A stretch of DNA of 64,000 bases from Hoeflea phototrophica DFL-43 (GTDB taxonomy: Bacteria; Pseudomonadota; Alphaproteobacteria; Rhizobiales; Rhizobiaceae), in assembly GCF_000154705.2 (NCBI RefSeq), contig NZ_CM002917.1:3545853-3609852 (forward strand). The letters run 5' to 3'. A model generated the notes under the pieces. That model did no database searches and was not told the origin of the DNA. It saw only the letters and a list, made by a program, of their open reading frames with translations. Shown piece by piece: positions 1 through 7,575 of this stretch; the first letter of the stretch is position 1; every line of letters starts with the position of its first letter. The position numbers and the translations under genes were made by a program.

Positions 1-145
1 CCAGCACATTGTCCAGATCGGCAAGTGTGCTGTCTTCGGACGGAGCACGCATCGTGGCGATGACGTTCCAACCTCTTGCCTGAAAGTGCCGCGCCGTTGC
101 TTCGCCGATGCCCGATGAGGCTCCTGTGATCAGTATGGTTTTCAT
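1..145 (-). CDS. SDR family oxidoreductase, N-terminal fragment (runs off window)
   Basis: Only the first 48 codons lie in the window. The start reads MKTILITGASSGIGEATARH, the Rossmann TGxxxGIG nucleotide-binding motif of classical short-chain dehydrogenases, followed by a typical second strand (GWNVIATMR). It begins 11 bases after the stop of the upstream SDR on the same strand, so the two are probably co-transcribed. The substrate cannot be inferred. The gene is cut by the window edge, not visibly broken. Confidence 0.8.
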   Translation of the reverse strand, partial: MKTILITGASSGIGEATARHFQARGWNVIATMRAPSEDSTLADLDNVL

Positions 146-155
146 GTAAGCCGCC

Positions 156-1025
156 TCAAGCGTTCAGATCGAGCATCTGTTCGATGCCGAAACTGGTGAA
201 GATATTGCGGGTGACGTCGTGGAGCACTTCGTTGTAACGCTCGATCTCAGGGCCGACGCCGACATAGTCGACCACCGTGCGGAAGGGCTTTTCACCAAGC
301 GGCCTGTCCAGAAGAGCGACGACCGCCTCCGCAATGCGCTCCGGCCGCTGATCGGGAGTTGCGTCGAGCATCTGGACCAGTCCGTTGCTGGACATCGCGG
401 GCACAGCGGCGAAGTCGCCGTATTCGGCCTCGCGTGCAGCATCGTTCGGTGTCACCATGCCATCAAAGAAGGCTGTCGGCATGGCGCCGGGTTCGATGAT
501 GCAGGATTCGATCCCGAACCCTGATAGCTCGGTACGGTAGCATTCGACGATAGCTTCCAGCGCCCATTTCGATGCCGAATAGGTGCCGTAGAACGGGGTC
601 GCAATCCGTCCGATCAAACTGGAGGTGTAGAGCACGGTGCCGCGCCCCTGCGCCCGCAGATGCGGCAACGCTGCCCGCATGACCCGTTGAACGCCCATGA
701 CGTTCACGTCGAGAACCCGTGTCATGTCCTCTGGAGACATCAGCTCCTGGATGCCATAGGAGCCAATGCCCGCATTGTTGAACAAGATGTCGAGCCCGCC
801 AAGTTGCGAGATGGCATCAGAGACACCGCGTTCGGTGCTCGCCGTGTCGGTCACGTCCATCTCGATAATCCTCGCGCCGGCCGCTTCCAGTTCGGCAACA
901 GTCGCGGCATTCTTTCCGCTGCGGCTGCGGACACTTCCGGCGACGACGTAGCCCCTTGCCAAGAGAGCCAGCGCCGTGGGTTTGCCGAAGCCACCTGCGA
1001 TACCGGTTATGAAGACATTTTTCAT
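156..1025 (-). CDS. SDR family oxidoreductase
   Basis: A 289-residue NAD(P)-dependent short-chain dehydrogenase. Residues 7-14 carry the cofactor loop TGIAGGFG, NNAG lies near residue 83, and the catalytic Ser and YxxxK are in the TSSLIG...YSASKWALE region near residues 135-153. The length and the C-terminal extension after residue 240 fit the extended-classical oxidoreductases often annotated as oxidoreductases of unknown substrate. It sits 11 bases upstream of a second SDR and is divergent from an AraC regulator across 163 bases, the usual arrangement when the regulator controls the enzymes. The substrate is unknown. Confidence 0.85.
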   Translation of the reverse strand: MKNVFITGIAGGFGKPTALALLARGYVVAGSVRSRSGKNAATVAELEAAGARIIEMDVTDTASTERGVSDAISQLGGLDILFNNAGIGSYGIQELMSPEDMTRVLDVNVMGVQRVMRAALPHLRAQGRGTVLYTSSLIGRIATPFYGTYSASKWALEAIVECYRTELSGFGIESCIIEPGAMPTAFFDGMVTPNDAAREAEYGDFAAVPAMSSNGLVQMLDATPDQRPERIAEAVVALLDRPLGEKPFRTVVDYVGVGPEIERYNEVLHDVTRNIFTSFGIEQMLDLNA

Positions 1026-1188
1026 CTCTGCTATCCCTTCGTGTTGATATCAGCACGATAGTCGACGCAACCGCCCTAATCTTTATGATTTGTCTTGATT
1101 TCTTGCACGATCCTCCAGATCCGGACTTTTTTGGTAATTTCGTTCGCCTTTCCATGCTATGCGTAGCGCCTGAGCAAAGGAAATTGTC

Positions 1189-2079
1189 ATGATACGCAAG
1201 GCACTGGTCACCCGAGTGTCGTCACTGCTTGATCAATCGGGATTGCGCGAGGGGGCGCTTTTCCATGAGGACAGTGGAACACACCTTCTTCGCCACGAGG
1301 CTCCCACGGGCCAGAATCCCACCGTCTATCGGCCACTGATTTGCCTCATCCTGCAAGGTGCAAAAGAGGTTGGAACCAATAAAAGAACAATAACCGTGCG
1401 CGCAGGCCAGTCTTTGATCGTCAGCCACGCCTTGCCGGTTGTGTCACGAATTACCGAGGCAGCGCCCGATTTACCCTATGTTGCGCTGGTCTTCCCGCTT
1501 GATCTGGACCTGCTCCGCTCGTTGGCCCCGGCAGTGTTGCCTTCGTCAGTCTCGCGGGCTTCGGAACCGTTTTCAATTCACCTTTGCGACACGGACGAAG
1601 AGATCGAAGATGCACTATGGCGCTATTTCAGCCAATGCGATACCGACGCGACCCGCCGCCTTTTGGCCCCGATCACCGCCCGGGAAATCCACGCCCGCCT
1701 GCTGATGGGGCCGCACGGCGAGACGCTTCATAAACTGCTGTGGCATGAGAGCACGGCCAGTCGCATTTTTCAGGCGACGAGGGACATACAAACCCATCTC
1801 GCCAGGGCCATAGCCGTCAAGGAACTGGCCCGGGATGTAGGCATGAGCAGTTCGGCCTTTTTCGAGCAATTCAAGGCTGTGACCGGAACGTCTCCGCTGC
1901 AATACCAGAAGGATTTGCGCCTGCTCCGGGCGCGCGAAGCGCTTCAGACCTCCAGCGCGAAAGTGTCGGAGATCGCATTCGGTGTTGGATACGAAAGCTC
2001 GGCACAATTTTCGAGGGAATATTCCCGAAAATTTGGACGATCGCCGCGACATGATCGCGAACTCGTGGCACTTGAGTGA
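1189..2079 (+). CDS. AraC family transcriptional regulator
   Basis: A 296-residue regulator. Residues 1-190 form a cupin-like AraC N-terminal domain (HLLRHEAPTGQNPTVYRPLICLI region). The last 100 residues form the two helix-turn-helix motifs of AraC/XylS proteins, including AVKELARDVGMSSSAFFEQF and the second signature VGYESSAQFSREYSRKFGRSP. The start is an ATG after AGGAAA. It is divergent from the SDR pair, so control of those genes is the simplest inference. The effector is unknown. Confidence 0.9.
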   Translation: MIRKALVTRVSSLLDQSGLREGALFHEDSGTHLLRHEAPTGQNPTVYRPLICLILQGAKEVGTNKRTITVRAGQSLIVSHALPVVSRITEAAPDLPYVALVFPLDLDLLRSLAPAVLPSSVSRASEPFSIHLCDTDEEIEDALWRYFSQCDTDATRRLLAPITAREIHARLLMGPHGETLHKLLWHESTASRIFQATRDIQTHLARAIAVKELARDVGMSSSAFFEQFKAVTGTSPLQYQKDLRLLRAREALQTSSAKVSEIAFGVGYESSAQFSREYSRKFGRSPRHDRELVALE

Positions 2080-2399
2080 ACCAGTTGTCGGCCCTGCCCT
2101 GATCAGTTTGCCGTCGAAAGCATGTCTTCCGATTGTCAGCATACTTCGACAGCGTTCTGGGTAGGTATGGGCTCCAACCGCGCCTGGGCTGCCTAAAAAC
2201 GTAGGTCGGCTTTGGGCCGTGAGTGCCGGTCACCGCTAAAGATCGAGGCTATGAAAAGGGCCCGGAGCCGACCGTCGCGGCGGCCCTCTCCGCGTTCGCG
2301 CAAGGACAGTTTCAAGTCGCGCACCGCTACCAGCCCTACGGCAAAAACCGTCGTTTCTGACAATTGCAAATCTCAAACCGGCGGCGTAGCTTGCGCGGA

Positions 2400-2590
2400 T
2401 TCGGGTTCCATGAAGGCCAAGCCTTTGGGATGAAAAGGGAACACGGTAGGGACGACCCAATAAAGGGGCCCGATCCGTGGCTGCCCTCGCAACTGTGAGC
2501 GTGAGCCGCATCCACAATGCCACTGGGGAAACCCGGGAAGGCGGATGCCGGCAATCAAGCGCGAGCCAGGAGACCTGCCCGGATTTCGGG
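2400..2590 (+). promoter_or_regulatory. Cobalamin (B12) riboswitch
   Basis: The conserved cobalamin aptamer blocks appear in order: GAAAAGGGAACACGGT (about 2431-2446), CCGTGGCTGCCC and GCAACTGT (about 2476-2497), CCACTGGG with GGGAAGGCGG, and the B12 box AGCCAGGAGACCTGCC at 2564-2579. The outer boundaries are approximate. It lies about 60 bases ahead of the CbiM-like gene. Repression of that gene by adenosylcobalamin is the family expectation. Confidence 0.92.
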
Positions 2591-2649
2591 GAAGCACAAC
2601 AGCTTCCGAATTCAACCTGTCGCACGAAGGGTGCGGAAAGGATTACACC

Positions 2650-3333
2650 ATGCATATCGAACCTGGCGTCGTTGACGGCGCAAAACTGGCCTTGAGCTAT
2701 GCCACGGCCGCTGCCGCAGGCGGCCTGATGATGAAAATGTCCTGGGACACGATCCGCAACGATGGCGGCCTTGCAGCCCTTGGCATGCGCTCGGTCGTCA
2801 CCACGCTTATGGTCTTCACCTTCTTTGAAGTGTTCCCGCATCACGCGGTCGGCGTGTCCGAAGTTCACCTGATCCTCGGCTCGACGCTCTATCTGTTGTT
2901 CGGCGCCGGGCCGGCGGCAATCGGTCTGGCACTTGGCCTGCTGATCCAGGGTGTTGCCTTCGCCCCCTTCGACCTGCCGCAATACGGCATGAACGTCACC
3001 ACGCTTCTGGTGCCGCTCTATGCCATGTCGCTGATCGCAAAGCGCATCATCCCGGCGGGCACCGCCTACAAGGATGTGAGCTACAAGCAGGCCCTGGCGC
3101 TGTCGACCAGCTATCAGGGCGGCATCGTCATGTGGGTCGGCTTCTGGGCACTGTACGGCCATGGCTTCGGCGCCGAAAACCTGTCGCAGATCGCAGCCTT
3201 CGGCGCGGCCTACATGCTGGTGATCATCATCGAACCGCTGGCCGATCTCGGCGTCCTGGCGCTCGCCAAGACGTTCTCCGGCACGCGTAACAACCCGATG
3301 TTCCACAACCGGTTGCACGGCCACGCCGCCTGA
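2650..3333 (+). CDS. CbiM-like energy-coupling-factor permease (cobalt or corrinoid uptake)
   Basis: A 227-residue integral membrane protein starting MHIEPGVVDGAKLALSYATA. The MHI start is typical of CbiM, whose N-terminal residues take part in metal loading. About six hydrophobic segments follow. An ATG after AAGGA was chosen; a frame extending upstream into the riboswitch is not credible. It directly follows the cobalamin riboswitch and ends at a terminator, so it is a single-gene transcript. CbiN, CbiQ and CbiO subunits are absent from the window, so it would have to use partners elsewhere or act alone. Cobalt uptake for B12 synthesis is inferred from family and riboswitch. Confidence 0.82.
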   Translation: MHIEPGVVDGAKLALSYATAAAAGGLMMKMSWDTIRNDGGLAALGMRSVVTTLMVFTFFEVFPHHAVGVSEVHLILGSTLYLLFGAGPAAIGLALGLLIQGVAFAPFDLPQYGMNVTTLLVPLYAMSLIAKRIIPAGTAYKDVSYKQALALSTSYQGGIVMWVGFWALYGHGFGAENLSQIAAFGAAYMLVIIIEPLADLGVLALAKTFSGTRNNPMFHNRLHGHAA

Positions 3334-3355
3334 CGCAGGTCCTGTTCGCTGACAA

Positions 3356-3384
3356 GCCGCGCGGGTTTTCTCGCGCGGCTTTTT
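3356..3384 (+). terminator. Rho-independent terminator of the cbiM-like gene
   Basis: Perfect 8-bp stem GCCGCGCG (3356-3363) with CGCGCGGC (3372-3379), an 8-base loop, then TTTTT at 3380-3384. It lies 22 bases after the permease stop codon. Confidence 0.88.
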
Positions 3385-3874
3385 GGTGTGACTGCCGGCA
3401 ACCGAATCAGATCCATCGGACACTTCCGGCAGACCTGAAAATGCCCGCCGCGCCTCTGAACACACGCGATAAGTGTGGCGGCAAGCTTCCGGCACACCAA
3501 TACAGCGCCACCCATTGCTGGAAGCCGCGCCGCTGAGGACAGAGCGCTCGCGAAGCGCAGAATGTACTCGAAAAAACAAACATGAATCGAACATTCATGA
3601 CTTTTTGAACGCATGCCCGGGATTCGCAGATCCCTGAAATCGGGCGAAATTAAAATTCCGGGAAGCCACAGTACAACCAACTTTGATTTCGAATTCTCGG
3701 AAAATAGAAAACAATATCAATGCTTTATTTAGCGTAAATCGACTTCCAAATTTTGTTTCGCTTGGGGTTTGACACACCAATAAATTGCTGACTACTATTA
3801 ATGCTATCTTATGTTTTGCCAGCACTCCGTAAACAGCGTTCTTTTTGAAACAGACATGACTGGGTGGTAAACAC
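3385..3874. other. AT-rich gene-free region upstream of the PatG-like protease
   Basis: About 490 bases without a supported gene. From about 3590 on the sequence is clearly AT-richer than its neighbours. It contains an inverted repeat CATGAAT-N5-ATTCATG at 3581-3599 that could be an operator, and a promoter-like pair near 3769-3798. A 39-codon frame opening at 3613 lacks a ribosome-binding site and was not called. The base composition hints at separate acquisition of the downstream locus. Confidence 0.6.
3769..3798 (+). promoter_or_regulatory. Candidate sigma-70 type promoter for the protease/peptide operon
   Basis: A perfect -35 TTGACA (3769-3774) and a -10-like TACTAT (3793-3798) are separated by 18 bases, about 75 bases before the GTG start of the protease gene. 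Predicted by eye only. Confidence 0.5.
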
Positions 3875-5872
3875 GTGGCTTGTATTGCAATCATAGATGG
3901 TATCGTTGATGCGGAATGCAACGCATTGTCGGGTGTTGCGGTTTCGGTTGAACGGGCCATGATCCCGGATGGTTTCGACAAGCCGGATTCGCATGCAACC
4001 GAAATCGCCAGCCTGATTTTCGGAAATGGCGCCAACGGCTCTCCCGAACACAATCCCCTGACATGCCTGTCATTGCCGATCTTCTTTCATTCTGGCACCG
4101 GCTCGACGGCAGCCATGGCGTCCCAGATGGATCTGGCCCGCGCTTTGACCATTGCTGCTGAACGCGACGCCGCAATTGTCAACATCAGCGCCGGACAGAA
4201 AGCCGCCAGTTCCGAAGCCGGACGGCATCTCCAGGACGCGGTCAATCTTTGCCTGAGCAAGCGCATCCTCATCATAGCTGCCGCGGGAAATGACGGCTGC
4301 GCCTGCTTGCATGTCCCCGCCGCCATCAATGGCGTCCTTGCGGTCGGCGCGATGGATCTCGACGGCCGTCCGTTTGAGAAAAGCAATTTCGGCGCAGCCT
4401 ACAAAGCCAATGGCATCCTGGCGCCGGGCGTCGAACTGCAGGTCACCGGCACCGGCAACGAGGCGTTGACCCGTTCCGGAACGAGCTACGCCACGGCCGT
4501 GGTCACACAAGTCGCCGGCCAGTTGCTGGCACAGGCCCAACGCACCGGCGTCGCTATGGACCCGATCGACATCATGTCGGTCATACTTGATAGCGCTGAT
4601 GCGTGCGTTCCCGAGCAGGACGAGGATTGCAGCCGCATCCTGGCCGGACGGCTCAACATCGCTGCGGCCTTTCAACTCTTCGAGGAGCGAGCCTTTGCAC
4701 GGACACCCCCACTCCCCGTTCAGCCCAGCCATCTTACGCAACCCAAACCACTGGAGGGAATTCACATGAGCGATGTACACCCGACTGCCCAAGCAAGCCC
4801 AATTGCCGCACAGCCCGCCCCGGCGCCACAGCCGGCACCGGTTATGCCGCAAGCTGCGGCAAGTGCGACTGACATGATGCAGCCCGCCGCTGACATCGGG
4901 CAGAGTGCCTGTTCCTGCCAGGACAAGAAGGAAGAGGTTACGGCTTCCACATCCGTCAGCGCGACAGTTCCCCCTGCAGCTTCCCCGGCCTTGCCGGTGG
5001 CCCAGTCCGCCTCCAACCCGCACAGCCCGACACTCTCGCAACTGAGTTGCGGCTGCGGCGGAGAGTCTGCACCGGCGATCGCCTATGCACTCGGTGCGCT
5101 GTGGTTCGACTACGGCACAGAGGCCCGTTACGACGCGATCGTTCAGCAGATGGGAAGTGCGGTGGCGGCCAACACCCCGGCGCAACTGCTGGATTTCCTG
5201 TCGGACAATCCGGAATTCGCCGGCGGTGTAACCTTCGTCCTCATGCAGGATCAAATTCCGATCTACGCGATCCAGCCGGCAGGCCCGTTTGCAGTCGAGA
5301 TCTACCAGGCGCTGATCGACTCCATAAAAGGGGCGCTGGACGATGACAGCGGCATGCACCGCGTCGGCATCCCCGGCCTCATCAAGGGCACCACCCGGCT
5401 GATGAACGGCATGATCCTGCCCATGCTCTACCCCGACAAACGCGGCATGGCGGAGTGGAAGACCCAGGAATTGGTCGCCCAGGTCAGGGAATTTGCGGAG
5501 AATTCAGCTGGCGATGCACCCGCCGACGACAAGATCTTCAACTTCCTCGTCCGGGTCTATGACGAGCTGCGCAATCTGGGCGCGGCACCTCAGGAGCGGG
5601 CGATCAATTTCGCCGCCACCAATGCATTCCAGGCCGCGCGTGCTTTCAGCCAAGCCGCCCAGAAGGAGCTGGAGCTTTACACCATCAAGGTCAACAAGAG
5701 CCCGATTTGCCGGCCCGATTCCGATTGTTGGGATGTCCAGTTGCAGATGTTCGATCCCGAAAATGAACGCCGCGCCGGCCGGATCTACCGCTTCACCGTC
5801 GATGTCAGCGAGACCTTGCCGGTAACCATCGGTCCGATGCGCCAATGGTCTGCACCGCTGACCCAGATGTGA
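3875..5872 (+). CDS. S8 subtilisin-like protease with PatG-type C-terminal domain (cyanobactin maturation protease family)
   Basis: A 665-residue protein with no signal peptide, so probably cytoplasmic. Residues 1-275 form a compact S8 domain with the triad visible: Asp8 (CIAIIDGIVD), His40 (DSHATEIASL) and Ser204 (SGTSYATA), plus oxyanion Asn139 (AAAGNDG). Residues 280-390 are a Pro/Ala-rich linker with CSC (346-348) and CGCGG (392-396) motifs. Residues 402-665 begin YALGALWFDYGTEARYD, which resembles the domain that follows the protease in PatA/PatG proteins. In cyanobactin pathways PatA removes the leader and PatG cleaves and cyclises the core; which reaction this protein performs is not known. 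The start is GTG, since frames further upstream stop at once. Followed by a Cys-rich peptide gene. No heterocyclase or prenyltransferase is nearby. Confidence 0.85.
   Translation: MACIAIIDGIVDAECNALSGVAVSVERAMIPDGFDKPDSHATEIASLIFGNGANGSPEHNPLTCLSLPIFFHSGTGSTAAMASQMDLARALTIAAERDAAIVNISAGQKAASSEAGRHLQDAVNLCLSKRILIIAAAGNDGCACLHVPAAINGVLAVGAMDLDGRPFEKSNFGAAYKANGILAPGVELQVTGTGNEALTRSGTSYATAVVTQVAGQLLAQAQRTGVAMDPIDIMSVILDSADACVPEQDEDCSRILAGRLNIAAAFQLFEERAFARTPPLPVQPSHLTQPKPLEGIHMSDVHPTAQASPIAAQPAPAPQPAPVMPQAAASATDMMQPAADIGQSACSCQDKKEEVTASTSVSATVPPAASPALPVAQSASNPHSPTLSQLSCGCGGESAPAIAYALGALWFDYGTEARYDAIVQQMGSAVAANTPAQLLDFLSDNPEFAGGVTFVLMQDQIPIYAIQPAGPFAVEIYQALIDSIKGALDDDSGMHRVGIPGLIKGTTRLMNGMILPMLYPDKRGMAEWKTQELVAQVREFAENSAGDAPADDKIFNFLVRVYDELRNLGAAPQERAINFAATNAFQAARAFSQAAQKELELYTIKVNKSPICRPDSDCWDVQLQMFDPENERRAGRIYRFTVDVSETLPVTIGPMRQWSAPLTQM
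4753..4768 (+). promoter_or_regulatory. Strong internal Shine-Dalgarno and in-frame ATG inside the protease gene
   Basis: GGAGGG at 4753-4758, 7 bases before an in-frame ATG at 4766 (codon 298, MSDVHPTAQA), exactly where the protease domain ends and the linker begins. Initiation here would give a separate 368-residue linker-plus-PatG-domain protein. Alternatively it is a relic of two genes that fused. Translation from this site is inference. Confidence 0.55.
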
Positions 5873-5876
5873 TTTT

Positions 5877-5898
5877 CGCAAGGCGTGCCTGCCTTGCG
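5877..5898 (+). other. Stem-loop between protease and peptide genes
   Basis: CGCAAGGC (5877-5884) pairs perfectly with GCCTTGCG (5891-5898) just after the protease stop. A weaker hairpin (AATCCA-TGG-TGGATT) follows. There is no clear T-run, so mRNA processing or partial attenuation is likelier than full termination. Confidence 0.5.
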
Positions 5899-5984
5899 CA
5901 ATGTTTGATCAATCCATGGTGGATTGGTCTTAGCCCGAGCCCAAAGCGCTATGCGGCGGCTCACAACCAACGGAGAAGTGAACC

Positions 5985-6128
5985 ATGAAGTCTCCCAAAC
6001 AGTCTGCACCCGTCAATCGTGACGCCCTGAAGACAGCCAGCGCAGGGGTTGGCCAGTCCTGTTGCCCCGGTGGCAAGCAGTGCTACGGCGTCTGCATCTT
6101 GGGCACCTGCACCGGCATCTGCGCGTAA
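5985..6128 (+). CDS. Cys-rich RiPP precursor peptide candidate, cyanobactin-like leader
   Basis: A 47-residue peptide. GGAGA lies 8 bases before the ATG. The N-terminus MKSPKQSAPVNRDAL resembles cyanobactin (PatE-type) leaders, which carry a PxQxxPVxR element. The C-terminal half contains six cysteines at 26, 27, 33, 37, 42 and 46 (SCCPGGKQCYGVC, then ILGTCTGIC) in a Gly-rich context and ends in Ala47. It lies 112 bases after a PatG-like protease, as expected for a protease and its substrate. The cyanobactin heterocyclase recognition element and the AYDG-type cleavage site are not evident, and no heterocyclase is encoded here, so the mature form (disulfides, macrocycle, other) is open. A bacteriocin or signal role is speculation. 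Confidence 0.75.
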   Translation: MKSPKQSAPVNRDALKTASAGVGQSCCPGGKQCYGVCILGTCTGICA

Positions 6129-6150
6129 GCGAGCTGCCAACCAAAGAAGC

Positions 6151-6182
6151 GGCCGGGGGCGAGACCATCAACGCTCCCGGCC
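6151..6182 (+). other. Stable stem-loop after the precursor gene
   Basis: GGCCGGGGGCG (6151-6161) pairs with CGCTCCCGGCC (6172-6182): 11 base pairs with one G-U, 10-base loop, starting 22 bases after the peptide stop. It lacks a T-run. Such structures often protect a highly expressed short upstream message and lower expression of what follows; that role is inferred. Confidence 0.6.
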
Positions 6183-6224
6183 ACGCCGCAAGCCGGAGAC
6201 AAAGCTTCAGAAGGAACCTGTTAA

Positions 6225-6383
6225 ATGCGCAAGCCAGTTCAAACAGAATCGATGGTGCGAGTTTTCAAACAGGTGTTGTTGAGCAAGATGGCAACGCCGG
6301 ATCACGCGCAACCCAACGCCGCACCAGCCGCCGCGAAGCCGCAAAAACCCAGGGCCGCAAGCAAGAAGAAACAAGACCGGTGA
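6225..6383 (+). CDS. Small basic protein, hypothetical, downstream of RiPP precursor
   Basis: A 52-residue frame opening MRKPVQTESMVRVFKQVLL, with an Ala/Pro-rich middle and a strongly basic tail (PRAASKKKQDR). AGAAGGA lies about 9 bases before the ATG, a good ribosome-binding site. It is the only further frame between the peptide gene and the convergent dehydratase. No family is recognised. It could be a small partner of the peptide system (immunity, binding or second substrate) or a chance ORF. Confidence 0.4.
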   Translation: MRKPVQTESMVRVFKQVLLSKMATPDHAQPNAAPAAAKPQKPRAASKKKQDR

Positions 6384-6488
6384 CAGCTTTCGCCAACCTG
6401 GTCCTCGACCAGGCGCACAAGCCCCGGAACTGACCATGCCGGCATGGCTGACAGCCTTCTGCGCTGGAAACGGTCGCGCCGAAACTGC

Positions 6489-7463
6489 CTAGGCGGCAAA
6501 CCGTTCCAGAGCTATGCGAAACACATCCGCATCGACATTGCCACCCGAGATCGTGACGATCACGTCCCCACCTTCGATCTCGTCACCATGAAACAGCGCA
6601 GCGGCCAGGGCGACAGCGCCACCAGGCTCGGCGACAAGCTTGAGCCGGGAGAAAGCCAGAGCAACGGCATGAAGCGCCTCATCCTCGCTCACGACCAGAC
6701 CCGGACCGGCCAGCCGCGAGATGATCGGAAAGGTCAGGTCCCCCGGTTGCGGGGTGATGATGGCATCGCAGAGCGAACCGGCGCGGCGGCTGTTGCTCTC
6801 GATGACGCCCGAGGCCAGGCTGCGGGCCATGTCGTCAAACCCTTCTGGCTCCACCGGCCGGACCCGCAGCCCGGGCGCGTCCGCCTCCAGAGCCAGCGCT
6901 ATGCCTGACGCAAAACCGCCGCCGCCGCAACACACAAGCACATCGGCGTTGGTGACGCCCTCGGACTTGGCCTGCTCGGCGATTTCCAGTCCGCAGGTGC
7001 CCTGACCGGCGATGACCTGCGGCTCGTCAAAGGGCTTGATCAGGGTCAGGCCACGCGCTGTGGACAGTTCCGCGGCAATCGCATTACGGTCGTCGTTGGC
7101 GCGATCATACAGCACCACTTCGGCTCCCAGTGCACGGGTGTTGTCGATCTTCATTTTCGGCGCATCCGACGGCATGACGATGACCACCGGTGCACCGTGC
7201 CGGGTGGCGGCCAACGTCACGCCCTGCCCGTGGTTGCCGCTGGAAAAGGCGAGGACCCCACGCGCCCGAACATCCGGATCCATTGCCGAGACAGCGGACC
7301 AGCCGCCGCGAAACTTGAAGCTGCCGGTGTGCTGCAAACACTCGGGCTTGACCCAGACGCGCCGGCCCGCGATCTCATCGAGAAACGGAGATGTGAGAAG
7401 GGGCGTGCGCCGCACATGGCCGTCCAGCCGATCTTGCGCGGCGCGAATCATCTCGATGTCCAC
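6489..7463 (-). CDS. PLP-dependent threonine/serine dehydratase family protein
   Basis: A 324-residue fold-type II PLP enzyme. The lysine that binds PLP lies in GSFKFRGG near residue 52, the substrate loop SSGNHGQG near 79, and the phosphate-binding glycine loop CCGGGGFASG near residue 178. Length matches single-domain catabolic threonine dehydratases, with no ACT regulatory domain. The start is a GTG (VDIEMIRAAQ) after AGGA; a longer frame upstream has low-complexity, non-family sequence. The reaction is probably deamination of threonine or serine to a 2-oxo acid; hydroxyaspartate or an ectoine-type substrate is possible. It converges on the peptide locus. Confidence 0.85.
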   Translation of the reverse strand: MDIEMIRAAQDRLDGHVRRTPLLTSPFLDEIAGRRVWVKPECLQHTGSFKFRGGWSAVSAMDPDVRARGVLAFSSGNHGQGVTLAATRHGAPVVIVMPSDAPKMKIDNTRALGAEVVLYDRANDDRNAIAAELSTARGLTLIKPFDEPQVIAGQGTCGLEIAEQAKSEGVTNADVLVCCGGGGFASGIALALEADAPGLRVRPVEPEGFDDMARSLASGVIESNSRRAGSLCDAIITPQPGDLTFPIISRLAGPGLVVSEDEALHAVALAFSRLKLVAEPGGAVALAAALFHGDEIEGGDVIVTISGGNVDADVFRIALERFAA

Positions 7464-7575
7464 TGCGAGTGTCCTGTGTCGGTGAGCTGTTTGCAGGCTA
7501 GAGTGTTTTGGTGTGATTCTCCAAGGCGTTTTGCCCCAAATCCATTGTCCATGGTAGGCGCGGCTCCACCGCCCC

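Noticed and set aside
3613-3732. 39-codon frame in the AT-rich region before the protease
   Set aside because: No ribosome-binding site, no recognisable sequence, ends in AT-rich DNA; probably chance.
4070-5359. 429-codon minus-strand frame across the protease gene
   Set aside because: Antisense to a well-supported gene; long antisense frames are common in GC-rich DNA. No family features.
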